DNA of 32,583 nt from a bacterium (GTDB lineage: Bacteria; Armatimonadota; Zipacnadia; Zipacnadales; Zipacnadaceae), in assembly GCA_030602615.1 (NCBI GenBank), contig JAUVZM010000024.1, forward strand, positions 1 to 32,583. Reading direction: 5' to 3'. The notes beneath the pieces are model-generated. The model searched no databases. It worked only from the letters and a program-made list of their open reading frames with translations, and was not told the origin of the DNA. The position numbers and the translations under genes were made by a program. Shown piece by piece: positions 25,316 through 32,583 of the stretch (the stretch's first letter is position 1; each line of letters begins with the position of its first letter).

Positions 25316-26263
25316 TCAAACATCAACAGATTCAAATCGTGCGCCTTTGTCCAGTCGCGCTCCCCGCAGAAAGTCAGCAGCCGACATCTGTTGTCTTCCG
25401 GCTGGCTGCAGTTGTGTTACCAACACCCCATCTGGCATTGCTTGCACCACGAAGCCATCTTCAAGCCTAATTTCGGTAATCTGCCCGCAATCTCCTTCTT
25501 CAAAATCCGCCTGGGCAACGAGTCTGGCATTGGTTATCTTAATCCTCCGACCACCCAGCGAGCAGATACTCCCTGGCCACGGGTAGCAGGCCCGGATCTG
25601 ATTGACAATATCCCCGGCCGGCTGACACCAGTCAATAATGCCATCCTCATTGGTCAGTAATGGCGCATAAGTGGCCGCCGCATGATCCTGGGGCCGCGCT
25701 GTGACCTGGCCGCAGGCAATTAGCTCCAAGGCCTTCAGCAACAGACGAATACCAACCTCGGTAAGGCGCTGAGTCAGTGTAGCTGTATTGTCACCAGGCT
25801 CGATAGGAATGCTCTGCTGCAGGACGATGTCGCCAGCATCAAGCTCCTCACCTATATATTGCACCGTAACACCCGTCTCTGTCAAGTCCTGCATCAGGGC
25901 GTGCTGCACCGGCGCAGCGCCCCGCAACTGGGGCAACAGCGAGTAATGAACATTCACGGCTGCCTGGTCAGGCATCTCAATGACACTGGGCGGCAGGATG
26001 CGTCCGTATGCTACCACCACCAAGACATCAGCCGCCAACTGCCGCAACTGCCCCTGAAAATCGCAGTCCAGCAGATCTTCGGGCTGCAGCACCGGGCAGC
26101 TCAATTTGACAGCTTCCTGCTTAACCGGCGGCGCACTGGGCTCGCGACTTCGCCCCTTAGGCCGATCTGGCTGGGTCACTACCCCGACCAGTTCCTGACG
26201 GTCGGCCAGGGGCGACAGATACTGCGCTGCCAGTCTGGGCGTCCCCCAAAAAACCACCCTCAC
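25316..26263 (-). CDS. fmt: methionyl-tRNA formyltransferase
   Basis: Adds a formyl group from 10-formyl-THF to Met-tRNAi for initiation. 315 residues, normal length. The N-terminal formyl-transferase domain shows MRVVFWGTPRLAAQYL and the active-site run VNVHYSLLPQLRGAAPVQ (N104, H106, S108, L109-P111) with D142 in EELDAGD completing the catalytic Asn-His-Asp set. The C-terminal OB-like tRNA-binding domain follows from about residue 205 (GIIDWCQPAGDIVNQIRACYPWPGS). The start is GTG at 26263, overlapping the def stop (GTGA). The def-fmt pair is a common operon whose products act in sequence on nascent proteins. Confidence 0.96.
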   Translation of the reverse strand: MRVVFWGTPRLAAQYLSPLADRQELVGVVTQPDRPKGRSREPSAPPVKQEAVKLSCPVLQPEDLLDCDFQGQLRQLAADVLVVVAYGRILPPSVIEMPDQAAVNVHYSLLPQLRGAAPVQHALMQDLTETGVTVQYIGEELDAGDIVLQQSIPIEPGDNTATLTQRLTEVGIRLLLKALELIACGQVTARPQDHAAATYAPLLTNEDGIIDWCQPAGDIVNQIRACYPWPGSICSLGGRRIKITNARLVAQADFEEGDCGQITEIRLEDGFVVQAMPDGVLVTQLQPAGRQQMSAADFLRGARLDKGARFESVDV

Positions 26264-26847
26264 TGCTGGGCTCCTCCCTGGGCCTGCCGCTTGGCCCGCA
26301 GCCGCGCGAAGCGCTGCTCGGCCTCTTCAATAGTGGTCTCCTCCAGCCGGTAACCCTCTTCGGCATCAGGATCAGGAATCAGCCAACACAGCGTATCGGC
26401 AGCAGCCCTGTCAACAAACAGCACGCTGTTGAGGTGATCAATCTCATGCTCGAAGACTCGGGCCAGCAGACCCGTTGCCTCGATCGTTATGTTCTTCCCC
26501 TCGGGAGTTATCGCCTCCACAGCAACTTGCGCGGACCGCTCGACCTCGCCCCGCAAGCTGGGCAAGCTCAAGCAGCCCTCCATCCCCTCCTGGCTGCCCT
26601 CGGCGGCGATGATGCGAGGGTTTATCAACCGAAAGATCTCGGTGTCTTCTTCGGTGTCAGGCCGCGCCACAATCACTCGCAACTGCGAGCCAAGCTGGGG
26701 ACCAGCCAGTCCGACACCTTCATTCTCACACATTACTGCAGTCATCCGCTCGACGAGGTCGTGCACTTCAGCATCCAACTCGCGAACCTGCTTTGCCTCC
26801 GTGCGCAGAACCGGGTCTCCATATATCCGAATTGGCGGTGCAGCCAC
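26260..26847 (-). CDS. def: peptide deformylase
   Basis: Metal (Fe2+) enzyme that removes the N-formyl group from nascent proteins. Seen in 195 residues: motif 1 GVGLAGPQLG (44-53), motif 2 EGCLSLP (90-96, metal ligand C92), motif 3 HEIDHL (134-139, ligands H134/H138, catalytic E135). Motif 1 usually reads GLAAPQ; here it is GLAGPQ. The C-terminal tail (about residues 150-195) is charged and longer than in many type I deformylases. Start is GTG at 26847 with only a weak SD (GGAAG about 10 bases up); no better start is near. The stop overlaps the fmt start. It follows priA by 28 bases, so it is in the same operon. Confidence 0.95.
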   Translation of the reverse strand: MAAPPIRIYGDPVLRTEAKQVRELDAEVHDLVERMTAVMCENEGVGLAGPQLGSQLRVIVARPDTEEDTEIFRLINPRIIAAEGSQEGMEGCLSLPSLRGEVERSAQVAVEAITPEGKNITIEATGLLARVFEHEIDHLNSVLFVDRAAADTLCWLIPDPDAEEGYRLEETTIEEAEQRFARLRAKRQAQGGAQQ

Positions 26848-26875
26848 AATCAGTCACTTCCCAGCAGGAGTTGCT

Positions 26876-29362
26876 TCACATCATATCCATCGGTTCAACA
26901 TCGCATATTGCCTGCGTGGAGCCGGTATCAGCCAGCTCCTCCATCAGATCCCGAACTGTCTGATTCAATTGCTCCATATCGGCCGCTTTCAGTAGCATCT
27001 GGTAGCGGTATCGGCCCCGCAGTTTGTGCAAGGGCGCGGGTGCCGGCCCCAGAAACTGGACATCGCCTTTTTTGAAGAAAACCCCCATACCCTGCAGGCA
27101 AACCGCCGCCTGGCGCGCAGTGTTGACGGCATTTTCTTCGTCTTCATCCTGGAAAATAAGGTTAGCCAACTTCACAAAGGGCGGGTATAGATTATGACGA
27201 CGAGCCCTGATCTCGCGTTCATAGAACGCGACATAGTCGTGCTTTTGGGCCGTGACGATGGCATAGTGATCAGGATTGTAGGTCTGCACCAGCACCTCGC
27301 CGGGCTTCTCCGCCCGACCCGCCCGTCCCGCTACCTGGGTGAGCAACTGGAAGGTCCGCTCAGCTGCACGGAAGTCGGGCGTGTGCAGCCCAACATCGGC
27401 GTTCAACACGCCCACCAGCGTCACGTTCGCCAAATCAAGCCCCTTGGCAATCATCTGGGTGCCCACCAGAATGTCAGCCTCGCCCCGGGCAAACGAACGC
27501 AGGATATCCCCGTGAGCACCCTTGCGACTGACGGTATCCCGATCCATCCGCGCCACGTTCGCTCCCTCGAATTCCCGCTCTACCTGATCAGTCACCCGTT
27601 CGGTACCCAGACCATGAAATCCGATCTCGTAGCCCTCGCAGTTTGGACACAAATCGGGCACCGGCAGGCTGTAGTCGCAGTGATGGCAGCGCATCCTGCG
27701 GCTGGCGTGATGATAGGTCAGCGATACTGCACAATCGGGGCAGCGCAGCACGTGGCCACAATCACGACACATCACAAACGTCGAAAAACCCCGGCGGTTC
27801 AAGAATAGAATAGTCTGCTCGCCGCGCCCCAGCCGGTCGGCGATGGCCTCCAGCATCATCTGGCTGAAGCTGCCCCCCTTGCCCATCAAGGTCTCGGTAC
27901 GCAGGTCAATAATCTCCACCGGGGGAAGCGGGTGATTGTCAATCCTCTCCGGCAGGGTCATAAGCGAAAGCCCGTCCTCATGGCAGGCGCGGTAATATGC
28001 TTCCACCGATGGTGTGGCCGATCCCATCAGTAGCACCGCGTTGCTGCGCCGCGCCCGCTCGGCGGCCACTGCTGTGGCCAGATAACGGGGCGCACTTTCC
28101 TGTTTATAGGCATGCTCGTGCTCTTCGTCAACCACAACTATGCCCAGATCCTGGCAAGGAGCGAAAATTGCCGAGCGAGCACCAATAACGATATCAGCCT
28201 CGCCGCGCTGCACGCGATCCCACTCATCGTAGCGCTCGCCCGCACTCAGGGCGCTGTGCAGCAGGGCCAGACTGTCTCCGAAACGGGCCCGAAACCGTCC
28301 CACCATCTGCGGGGTAAGCGCGATCTCCGGCACCAGCACGATGGCACTGCGCCCCTCGGCCTGCGCCGCCTTGATGGCCTGCAGATAGACCTCGGTCTTG
28401 CCACTGGCGGTCACCCCATGCAGCAGCAGCGCCTCGTAGCGGCGCGCCTGTACCGCCTCACACACGCGCTGGAGAATCCCGTGTTGAGCCTGCGTGGGCC
28501 GCAGGGCCTCGACGTCAACATTACCCAAGCCCGGCTCCTCCGGAATCCGTTGCACTCGCTGCTCGCTTACTCGCACCAGCCCCTTGTCAGCCAGCGCCGC
28601 CACTGCACTGCGCGACAGCTCAGCAACCGGTATCGGCCTGTCCGATTCTATGAGGGCACGGACAACCTCTGCTTGGTGCGGGGCCCTCGCCGATAGTTCC
28701 TCGATCACCCGCGTCCAATCTGTATCGTCATCGCACAGTCGGGCGACCTGCCGGGTGCGACGGCTGGCGGTGGGACGACTTAGCCCGCGCCTTTTTTCCA
28801 CCAGGCCCTTCTCTTCGAGGCTGCGCACCGCCGACAGCACCGCCGCACGAGACAGCTTACCGTCGGCGGTCTGTTGAGCCTGCTGAATTAGATTGTCAAG
28901 ATCCTCTTCCCCGCCACTGCTGTGTAGCAGATCAAATATCTGGGCCTGACGCGGTGCCCGCGCTAACTGCTCAGGCTCGATCTGCCGACCCTCATCAGTC
29001 ATCGCGATGGTGGTAAACCGCGACCGCGAGACCCCTGGCGGAGTAACCAGCCGCAGTGCCTCGCGCAACGAACAGCAATAGCGCTGGGCCACCCAGCGGG
29101 CCAAATCAAGCTGCTCCACGTCAAACAAAGGCTGGTCGTCCAGCAGCTTGATGATGCTTTTCAACTTCGCCGGAGGCGCCTGGTCGGTAAACCCGACTAC
29201 ATCACCGACCAGCTTCTGGGGGCCGAACGGCACCAGCACGCGGCTGCCGACGGCAACGCGCTCGGCTAATCGGGATGGGATTGTATAGGTGAAAGGGCGA
29301 TCGACGGCGCGGGCGGCACGGTCAATAAGAACCTGGGCATAGGTCTCGTCGGAGCCAAGCAA
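26876..29362 (-). CDS. priA: primosomal protein N' (PriA helicase)
   Basis: 3'-to-5' DNA helicase that reloads the replisome on stalled forks. About 828 residues. N-terminal DNA-binding part begins with YAQVLIDRAARAVDRPFTYTIP, the usual PriA opening. Helicase core has Walker A GVTASGKTE (about 315), the DEEHEH box (about 413) and SF2 motifs. The zinc-binding insert CRDCGHVLRCPDC...CHHCDYSLPVPDLCPNC (about 530-575) is intact with eight Cys. A TTG at 29362 is chosen because the longer ATG at 29440 would overlap metK by 52 bases and adds an unlikely leader; the SD there is weak (AAGG). The gene lies downstream of metK in the long minus-strand run. Confidence 0.93.
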   Translation of the reverse strand: MLGSDETYAQVLIDRAARAVDRPFTYTIPSRLAERVAVGSRVLVPFGPQKLVGDVVGFTDQAPPAKLKSIIKLLDDQPLFDVEQLDLARWVAQRYCCSLREALRLVTPPGVSRSRFTTIAMTDEGRQIEPEQLARAPRQAQIFDLLHSSGGEEDLDNLIQQAQQTADGKLSRAAVLSAVRSLEEKGLVEKRRGLSRPTASRRTRQVARLCDDDTDWTRVIEELSARAPHQAEVVRALIESDRPIPVAELSRSAVAALADKGLVRVSEQRVQRIPEEPGLGNVDVEALRPTQAQHGILQRVCEAVQARRYEALLLHGVTASGKTEVYLQAIKAAQAEGRSAIVLVPEIALTPQMVGRFRARFGDSLALLHSALSAGERYDEWDRVQRGEADIVIGARSAIFAPCQDLGIVVVDEEHEHAYKQESAPRYLATAVAAERARRSNAVLLMGSATPSVEAYYRACHEDGLSLMTLPERIDNHPLPPVEIIDLRTETLMGKGGSFSQMMLEAIADRLGRGEQTILFLNRRGFSTFVMCRDCGHVLRCPDCAVSLTYHHASRRMRCHHCDYSLPVPDLCPNCEGYEIGFHGLGTERVTDQVEREFEGANVARMDRDTVSRKGAHGDILRSFARGEADILVGTQMIAKGLDLANVTLVGVLNADVGLHTPDFRAAERTFQLLTQVAGRAGRAEKPGEVLVQTYNPDHYAIVTAQKHDYVAFYEREIRARRHNLYPPFVKLANLIFQDEDEENAVNTARQAAVCLQGMGVFFKKGDVQFLGPAPAPLHKLRGRYRYQMLLKAADMEQLNQTVRDLMEELADTGSTQAICDVEPMDMM

Positions 29363-29388
29363 GTTGCCTTGTTGTTGGCTCAGGCTGT

Positions 29389-30543
29389 TCAGAGTCCCGC
29401 CTTCTCCCGCAGCAGGTCTACTGCGTCCAGCCTCTCCCATGTGAAGTCAGGCTCGTTGCGACCAAAATGACCATAAGCGGCAGTTGCTTTATAGATGGGC
29501 CGTTGCAGGTCGAGATGTTCAATGATTCCCTTAGGGCTTAGGTCGAAATTATCTACCACCAGCTCGGTGACCTGCTCTTCAGGTATCTTATTGGTACCAA
29601 AGCAGAACGTATCGAAGGAGAAAGGCTCCACTTCCCCGATGGCATAGGCAATATGCACCTCGCAGCGCTCGGCCAGGCCGGCTGCCACGATGTTCTTAGC
29701 CAGATAGCGCATCATATAGGCGGCGCTGCGATCCACCTTGGTGGGGTCCTTGCCGCTGAAAGCCCCCCCGCCGTGTCGCGCCCAGCCCCCGTAGGTATCA
29801 ACGATGATCTTGCGCCCGGTCAGCCCACTATCAGCCTGCGGCCCTCCTGTAGAGAAGCTACCGGTGCGATTTACAAAAACATTGTCAGCCAGACCGTCGG
29901 CGCGCAACTCGTCGGGAATGACCGGAAGGACGACTGCCTCGATCAAGTCGCCGCGAAGCTGCTCCTGGCCCACGTCGGGCCGATGTTGTGCAGCGAGCAG
30001 AACCTTGACAACCTCGGTTGGCTTGCCATCTTCATAGCGAACCGTCACCTGGCTTTTGCCATCGGGCCGTAGATAGCCAAGCTGGTCGGTTTTGCGCACC
30101 TTCGCCAACCGGCGGCACAGCTTGTGCGCCAGCATAATCGGCATCGGCATGTATTCGGGCGTCTCGTTGCTAGCATAGCCAATCATCATCCCCTGGTCCC
30201 CGGCGCCTCCAATGTCTACGCCCTGAGCGATTTCCGGCGACTGTTCGTGAATAGCCGTCAGCACGCCGATAGTCTCACAGTCAAAACCGTGCTTGGCCCG
30301 GGTATAGCCGATCTCGCCTACTGTCTCGCGTACTACATGTTCCACTGGGCAGTACCCGGTCGTGGTTACCTCACCGGCGACCAGGCAAGTCCCGGTGGTT
30401 ACCAGCGTTTCCACTGCTACCCGCGAATTCGGGTCCTCAGCCAGCAGGTAGTCCAATACCGCATCGGAAATCTGGTCGCAAACTTTGTCGGGATGCCCCT
30501 CCGTGACTGACTCCGAGGTAAATGTGAAACTCTTGCGGGTCAA
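29389..30543 (-). CDS. metK: S-adenosylmethionine synthetase
   Basis: Makes SAM from Met and ATP with release of phosphate and diphosphate. 384 residues, normal length. Seen: [24 protein letters not shown] (ATP-binding GHPDK at 16-20), [12 protein letters not shown], the [21 protein letters not shown]-loop and the C-terminal [14 protein letters not shown]. The start is TTG at 30543, nine bases after AAGGGAG; the ACC-CGC after it gives the usual [10 protein letters not shown]. Its position between coaBC and priA is not the common arrangement. SAM produced here could feed the corrinoid/methyl transfer side, but that is not shown. Confidence 0.97.
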   Translation of the reverse strand: MTRKSFTFTSESVTEGHPDKVCDQISDAVLDYLLAEDPNSRVAVETLVTTGTCLVAGEVTTTGYCPVEHVVRETVGEIGYTRAKHGFDCETIGVLTAIHEQSPEIAQGVDIGGAGDQGMMIGYASNETPEYMPMPIMLAHKLCRRLAKVRKTDQLGYLRPDGKSQVTVRYEDGKPTEVVKVLLAAQHRPDVGQEQLRGDLIEAVVLPVIPDELRADGLADNVFVNRTGSFSTGGPQADSGLTGRKIIVDTYGGWARHGGGAFSGKDPTKVDRSAAYMMRYLAKNIVAAGLAERCEVHIAYAIGEVEPFSFDTFCFGTNKIPEEQVTELVVDNFDLSPKGIIEHLDLQRPIYKATAAYGHFGRNEPDFTWERLDAVDLLREKAGL

Positions 30544-30562
30544 TTGTCTATTCTCCCTTCAG

Positions 30563-31813
30563 CTATTCCTCATCAGCGACGAGCAGTTGCTCGATTTCGT
30601 CAATAATCACCCGGGCAACCTGATCCTTGGCCGATTTGGCTACCTGGCGCATAGTGCCATCAGCTCGCACTATTGTCACTTCGTTGGTCTCCGCCCCAAA
30701 CCCGGCGCCGGCAATAGTCAGATCATTGGCCACCATCAGGTCTAAGCTCATCTCAGAGAGCTTGCTTCGGGCACTTTCCAGGACATTCCCGGTCTCTGCC
30801 GCAAAGCCGACCACAATCTGCGGACGCTGTGAACTGGCAGCGACATCAGCCAGTATGTGAGGCGTCGGAGCCAGCTCAACGGTCAGGTCCTGTTCACTGC
30901 TGGCTATCTTTTGGTCGGCACGGCGGCGCGGCGCGAAATTGGCCACCGCAGCCGCACCAATGAAGATATCCGCCTCGGACAGGCGGCTCATCACCCCCTG
31001 ATGCATATCGGCGGCGCTTTCTACGCCCACCATTTCTGCCTGTGCGGGAGGCTCTAACTCAGTGGGGCCACTGACCACTGTTACCTGCGCACCCCGCGCA
31101 AGAGCTGTCCGCGCCAGGGCAAGGCCCATCTTGCCAGTAGAGGGGTTACTGATGAAGCGCACCGGGTCAAGATACTCATGCGTCGGCCCTGCCGTAATCA
31201 ATACCTGCTTACCAGCCAGAGACGAGTCACGGGCGGATTCATCCAGAGCCTGCGCGATTTCGGCCACGATCATCTCCAAACCAGCCAGGCGCCCGGGACC
31301 TTCTTCCCCAGAGGCCAACCGCCCTACCTCCGGAGCAACGATGCGATAGCCCAGCTCGTGCAGCTTCTGGCAGTTGCTCTGGACGATCGGATTCTGCCAC
31401 ATTGCCCAGTTCATCGCCGGCGTCATTATCACCGGCCCGCGCGCCGCGCAGACGACGGTGCTGGCGAAATCGTCGCATATGCCTCCCGCCACCTTACCTA
31501 GAATATTGGCCGTGGCCGGCACCACCGCTACGACCTCGGCGAATTCAGCCAGAGAAATGTGGGCTATCTCATCGCTGGCCGGCTCTTCGAACATATCGCA
31601 GCAAACAGGATGACCACTGAGCGCGCGAAAAGTGGCCTCGCCCACGAACCGGCGAGCATTTTCCGTCATAACCACTCGCACCTCGGCACCAGCGCCCCTC
31701 AGCCTGCTAACAAGCTCGCAGGCCTTGTAAGCGGCAATGCCTCCGGTGACGGCGATCACAATACGCCGTCCCTGCAACGCCCTGTCAAATTCTCCGGTCA
31801 ATTCCTCACCCAT
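30563..31813 (-). CDS. coaBC: bifunctional phosphopantothenoylcysteine decarboxylase / synthetase
   Basis: Two steps of CoA synthesis: CoaB joins 4'-phosphopantothenate to cysteine, and CoaC (FMN) decarboxylates the product. 416 residues, typical. CoaC domain: VTGGIAAYKACELV (22-35), H85 in AHISLAEF, the PAMNWAMW loop (132-139, N135). CoaB domain begins near residue 203 with ITAGPTHEYLDPVRFISNPSTGKMG (K228). Two departures: the expected ACG after GRL is ASG (S168), so the Cys that assists the final reduction step in E. coli Dfp (Cys158) is missing; and GKVAGGICDD replaces the usual GKVAxGxADD, with a Cys at 113. Start ATG 31813 has weak SD (AAAGAGA). Confidence 0.95.
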   Translation of the reverse strand: MGEELTGEFDRALQGRRIVIAVTGGIAAYKACELVSRLRGAGAEVRVVMTENARRFVGEATFRALSGHPVCCDMFEEPASDEIAHISLAEFAEVVAVVPATANILGKVAGGICDDFASTVVCAARGPVIMTPAMNWAMWQNPIVQSNCQKLHELGYRIVAPEVGRLASGEEGPGRLAGLEMIVAEIAQALDESARDSSLAGKQVLITAGPTHEYLDPVRFISNPSTGKMGLALARTALARGAQVTVVSGPTELEPPAQAEMVGVESAADMHQGVMSRLSEADIFIGAAAVANFAPRRRADQKIASSEQDLTVELAPTPHILADVAASSQRPQIVVGFAAETGNVLESARSKLSEMSLDLMVANDLTIAGAGFGAETNEVTIVRADGTMRQVAKSAKDQVARVIIDEIEQLLVADEE

Positions 31814-31841
31814 AATTCTCTTTAAGCACTACGTGCCGCGA

Positions 31842-32483
31842 TTATCCCCACTCATCGGCCTGGGCAAGCAGCTCATCGCGCAGCCGCCGCCAGTCGAATC
31901 GTTCTATAGTCTGCTGCTCCGTTAGCAGGATACTGACCAACTGCTCGATCGCCTCCGACAGTTTGTCATTGACCACCACATAATTGTACATCCCCATATT
32001 CTCAATTTCCTCGCGGGCACTGGCCAAGCGCTCTACAATGGCCTGCTGCGACTCAGTATGTCGCTTGCGCAGCCGCTCAATCAGCGCCTGCCAGGAGGGC
32101 GGTGCTACGAAGACCAGCACGGCCTGGTCGCCGAGTTGCTCGCGGATTGACCTGGCCCCCTGATAATCAATCTCCAGCACCAGTGTTCGTCCCATAGCCA
32201 GGGCTTGCTCTGCCGGCTCGCGCGGTGTGCCATAAAAGTGGCGGTCGTGGACCTGAGCCCACTCCAGGAGCTCCCCCGACCGGCGCATCTGCTCGAATTC
32301 GCTATCGCTGATAAAGTGGTAGTTTTCCCCGTCGACCTCACCCTGCCTCCGCGGACGGGTTGTACAAGAAACAGACAGCTCAACGTCCGGATATCGCTCC
32401 AGTAAGCCACTAATGACCGTCCCCTTGCCTACTCCGGACGGCCCCGATACCACCAACAGGATACCACGGCCAGAATCAGCCAT
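31842..32483 (-). CDS. gmk: guanylate kinase
   Basis: Phosphorylates GMP to GDP. 213 residues, normal. Walker A GPSGVGKGT (14-22), SVSCTTRPRRQGEVDGENYHF (GMP-binding region), the EWAQVHDRHFYGTP motif and the lid/CORE run LVLEIDYQGARSIREQ. Start ATG 32483; the SD is weak. It is the first gene of the long minus-strand run seen here; coaBC follows after 28 bases. The small omega-subunit gene rpoZ, often found between these two, is absent. Confidence 0.97.
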   Translation of the reverse strand: MADSGRGILLVVSGPSGVGKGTVISGLLERYPDVELSVSCTTRPRRQGEVDGENYHFISDSEFEQMRRSGELLEWAQVHDRHFYGTPREPAEQALAMGRTLVLEIDYQGARSIREQLGDQAVLVFVAPPSWQALIERLRKRHTESQQAIVERLASAREEIENMGMYNYVVVNDKLSEAIEQLVSILLTEQQTIERFDWRRLRDELLAQADEWG

Positions 32484-32583
32484 ATCAGAAGCACTCGTGC
32501 CAAGTATTGCAAGAGCCTGCAGTTATGCTCTGCTCACCTTGCCCCATAGTTTAGCACAGATTCGCTGATGCGCGCAACGCTGC
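32484..32583. other. upstream region of gmk to the right edge
   Basis: The last 100 bases hold no reading frame I can support. On the minus strand a weak -35/-10-like pair (TTGCGC, 18-base spacer, TAAACT) lies at about 32545-32580, a poor match to sigma70. A gene ending in this stretch and running off the right edge cannot be excluded. Confidence 0.25.

Noticed and set aside
29363-29440. longer ATG start for priA
   Set aside because: Overlaps metK by 52 bases with no SD and adds residues not found at the start of PriA; the TTG at 29362 is preferred though its SD is weak.

Overview
The window reads as chromosomal DNA of a GC-rich, diderm (outer-membrane) bacterium. The best support for an outer membrane is an LptC-like/LptA-like pair (14986-16505), plus a secreted M48 protease and a GmhA-type sugar-phosphate isomerase. 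Many genes start with TTG or GTG behind good Shine-Dalgarno (SD) sequences. Together with Gfo/Idh/MocA oxidoreductases, a corrinoid/RACo pair and a short-type aconitase, this suggests a poorly sampled environmental lineage (Armatimonadota-like or similar). That placement is a guess; no rRNA or other phylogenetic marker was analysed. No tRNA, rRNA, CRISPR array, insertion sequence or prophage is visible.

Layout. (A) Minus strand, 4619 down to 1: a probable operon of an ArsB/NhaD-superfamily transporter, an acyl-CoA dehydratase/benzoyl-CoA-reductase-type activase, a secreted TPR+CAP-domain protein, a GmhA-like isomerase, then guaB (cut by the left edge) with its own promoter candidate. (B) Plus strand, 4927-5722: a VanZ-like protein and thioredoxin, divergent from A. 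(C) Minus strand, 10541 down to 5778: two Gfo/Idh/MocA oxidoreductases, an unrecognised three-TM protein and a short-type aconitase. (D) Plus strand, 10816-14844: a 1342-residue P-loop ATPase resembling the DUF6079/PglY/BrxC proteins of BREX-type defence, without any other BREX gene. (E) Plus strand, 14986-16505: lptC-lptA with an ATGA overlap. (F) Minus strand, 32483 down to 16541: a long run of gmk, coaBC, metK, priA, def, fmt, a small TPR protein, a RACo-like corrinoid activator, a corrinoid protein, then (after a strong hairpin) an EamA/SMR-like transporter, a YfhO-like membrane protein, a second large membrane protein and an M48 protease.

How they fit together. Run F joins core functions (GMP to GDP, CoA and SAM synthesis, replication restart, start-Met formylation and deformylation) to a methyl-transfer activation pair and an envelope-glycan or lipid-carrier membrane set. 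The most unusual items are the lone PglY/BrxC-like ATPase, the RACo plus corrinoid protein with no methyltransferase in view, the lone dehydratase-type activase, and a CoaBC whose conserved decarboxylase-domain cysteine is replaced by serine. All calls come from reading the sequence; no database search was run.
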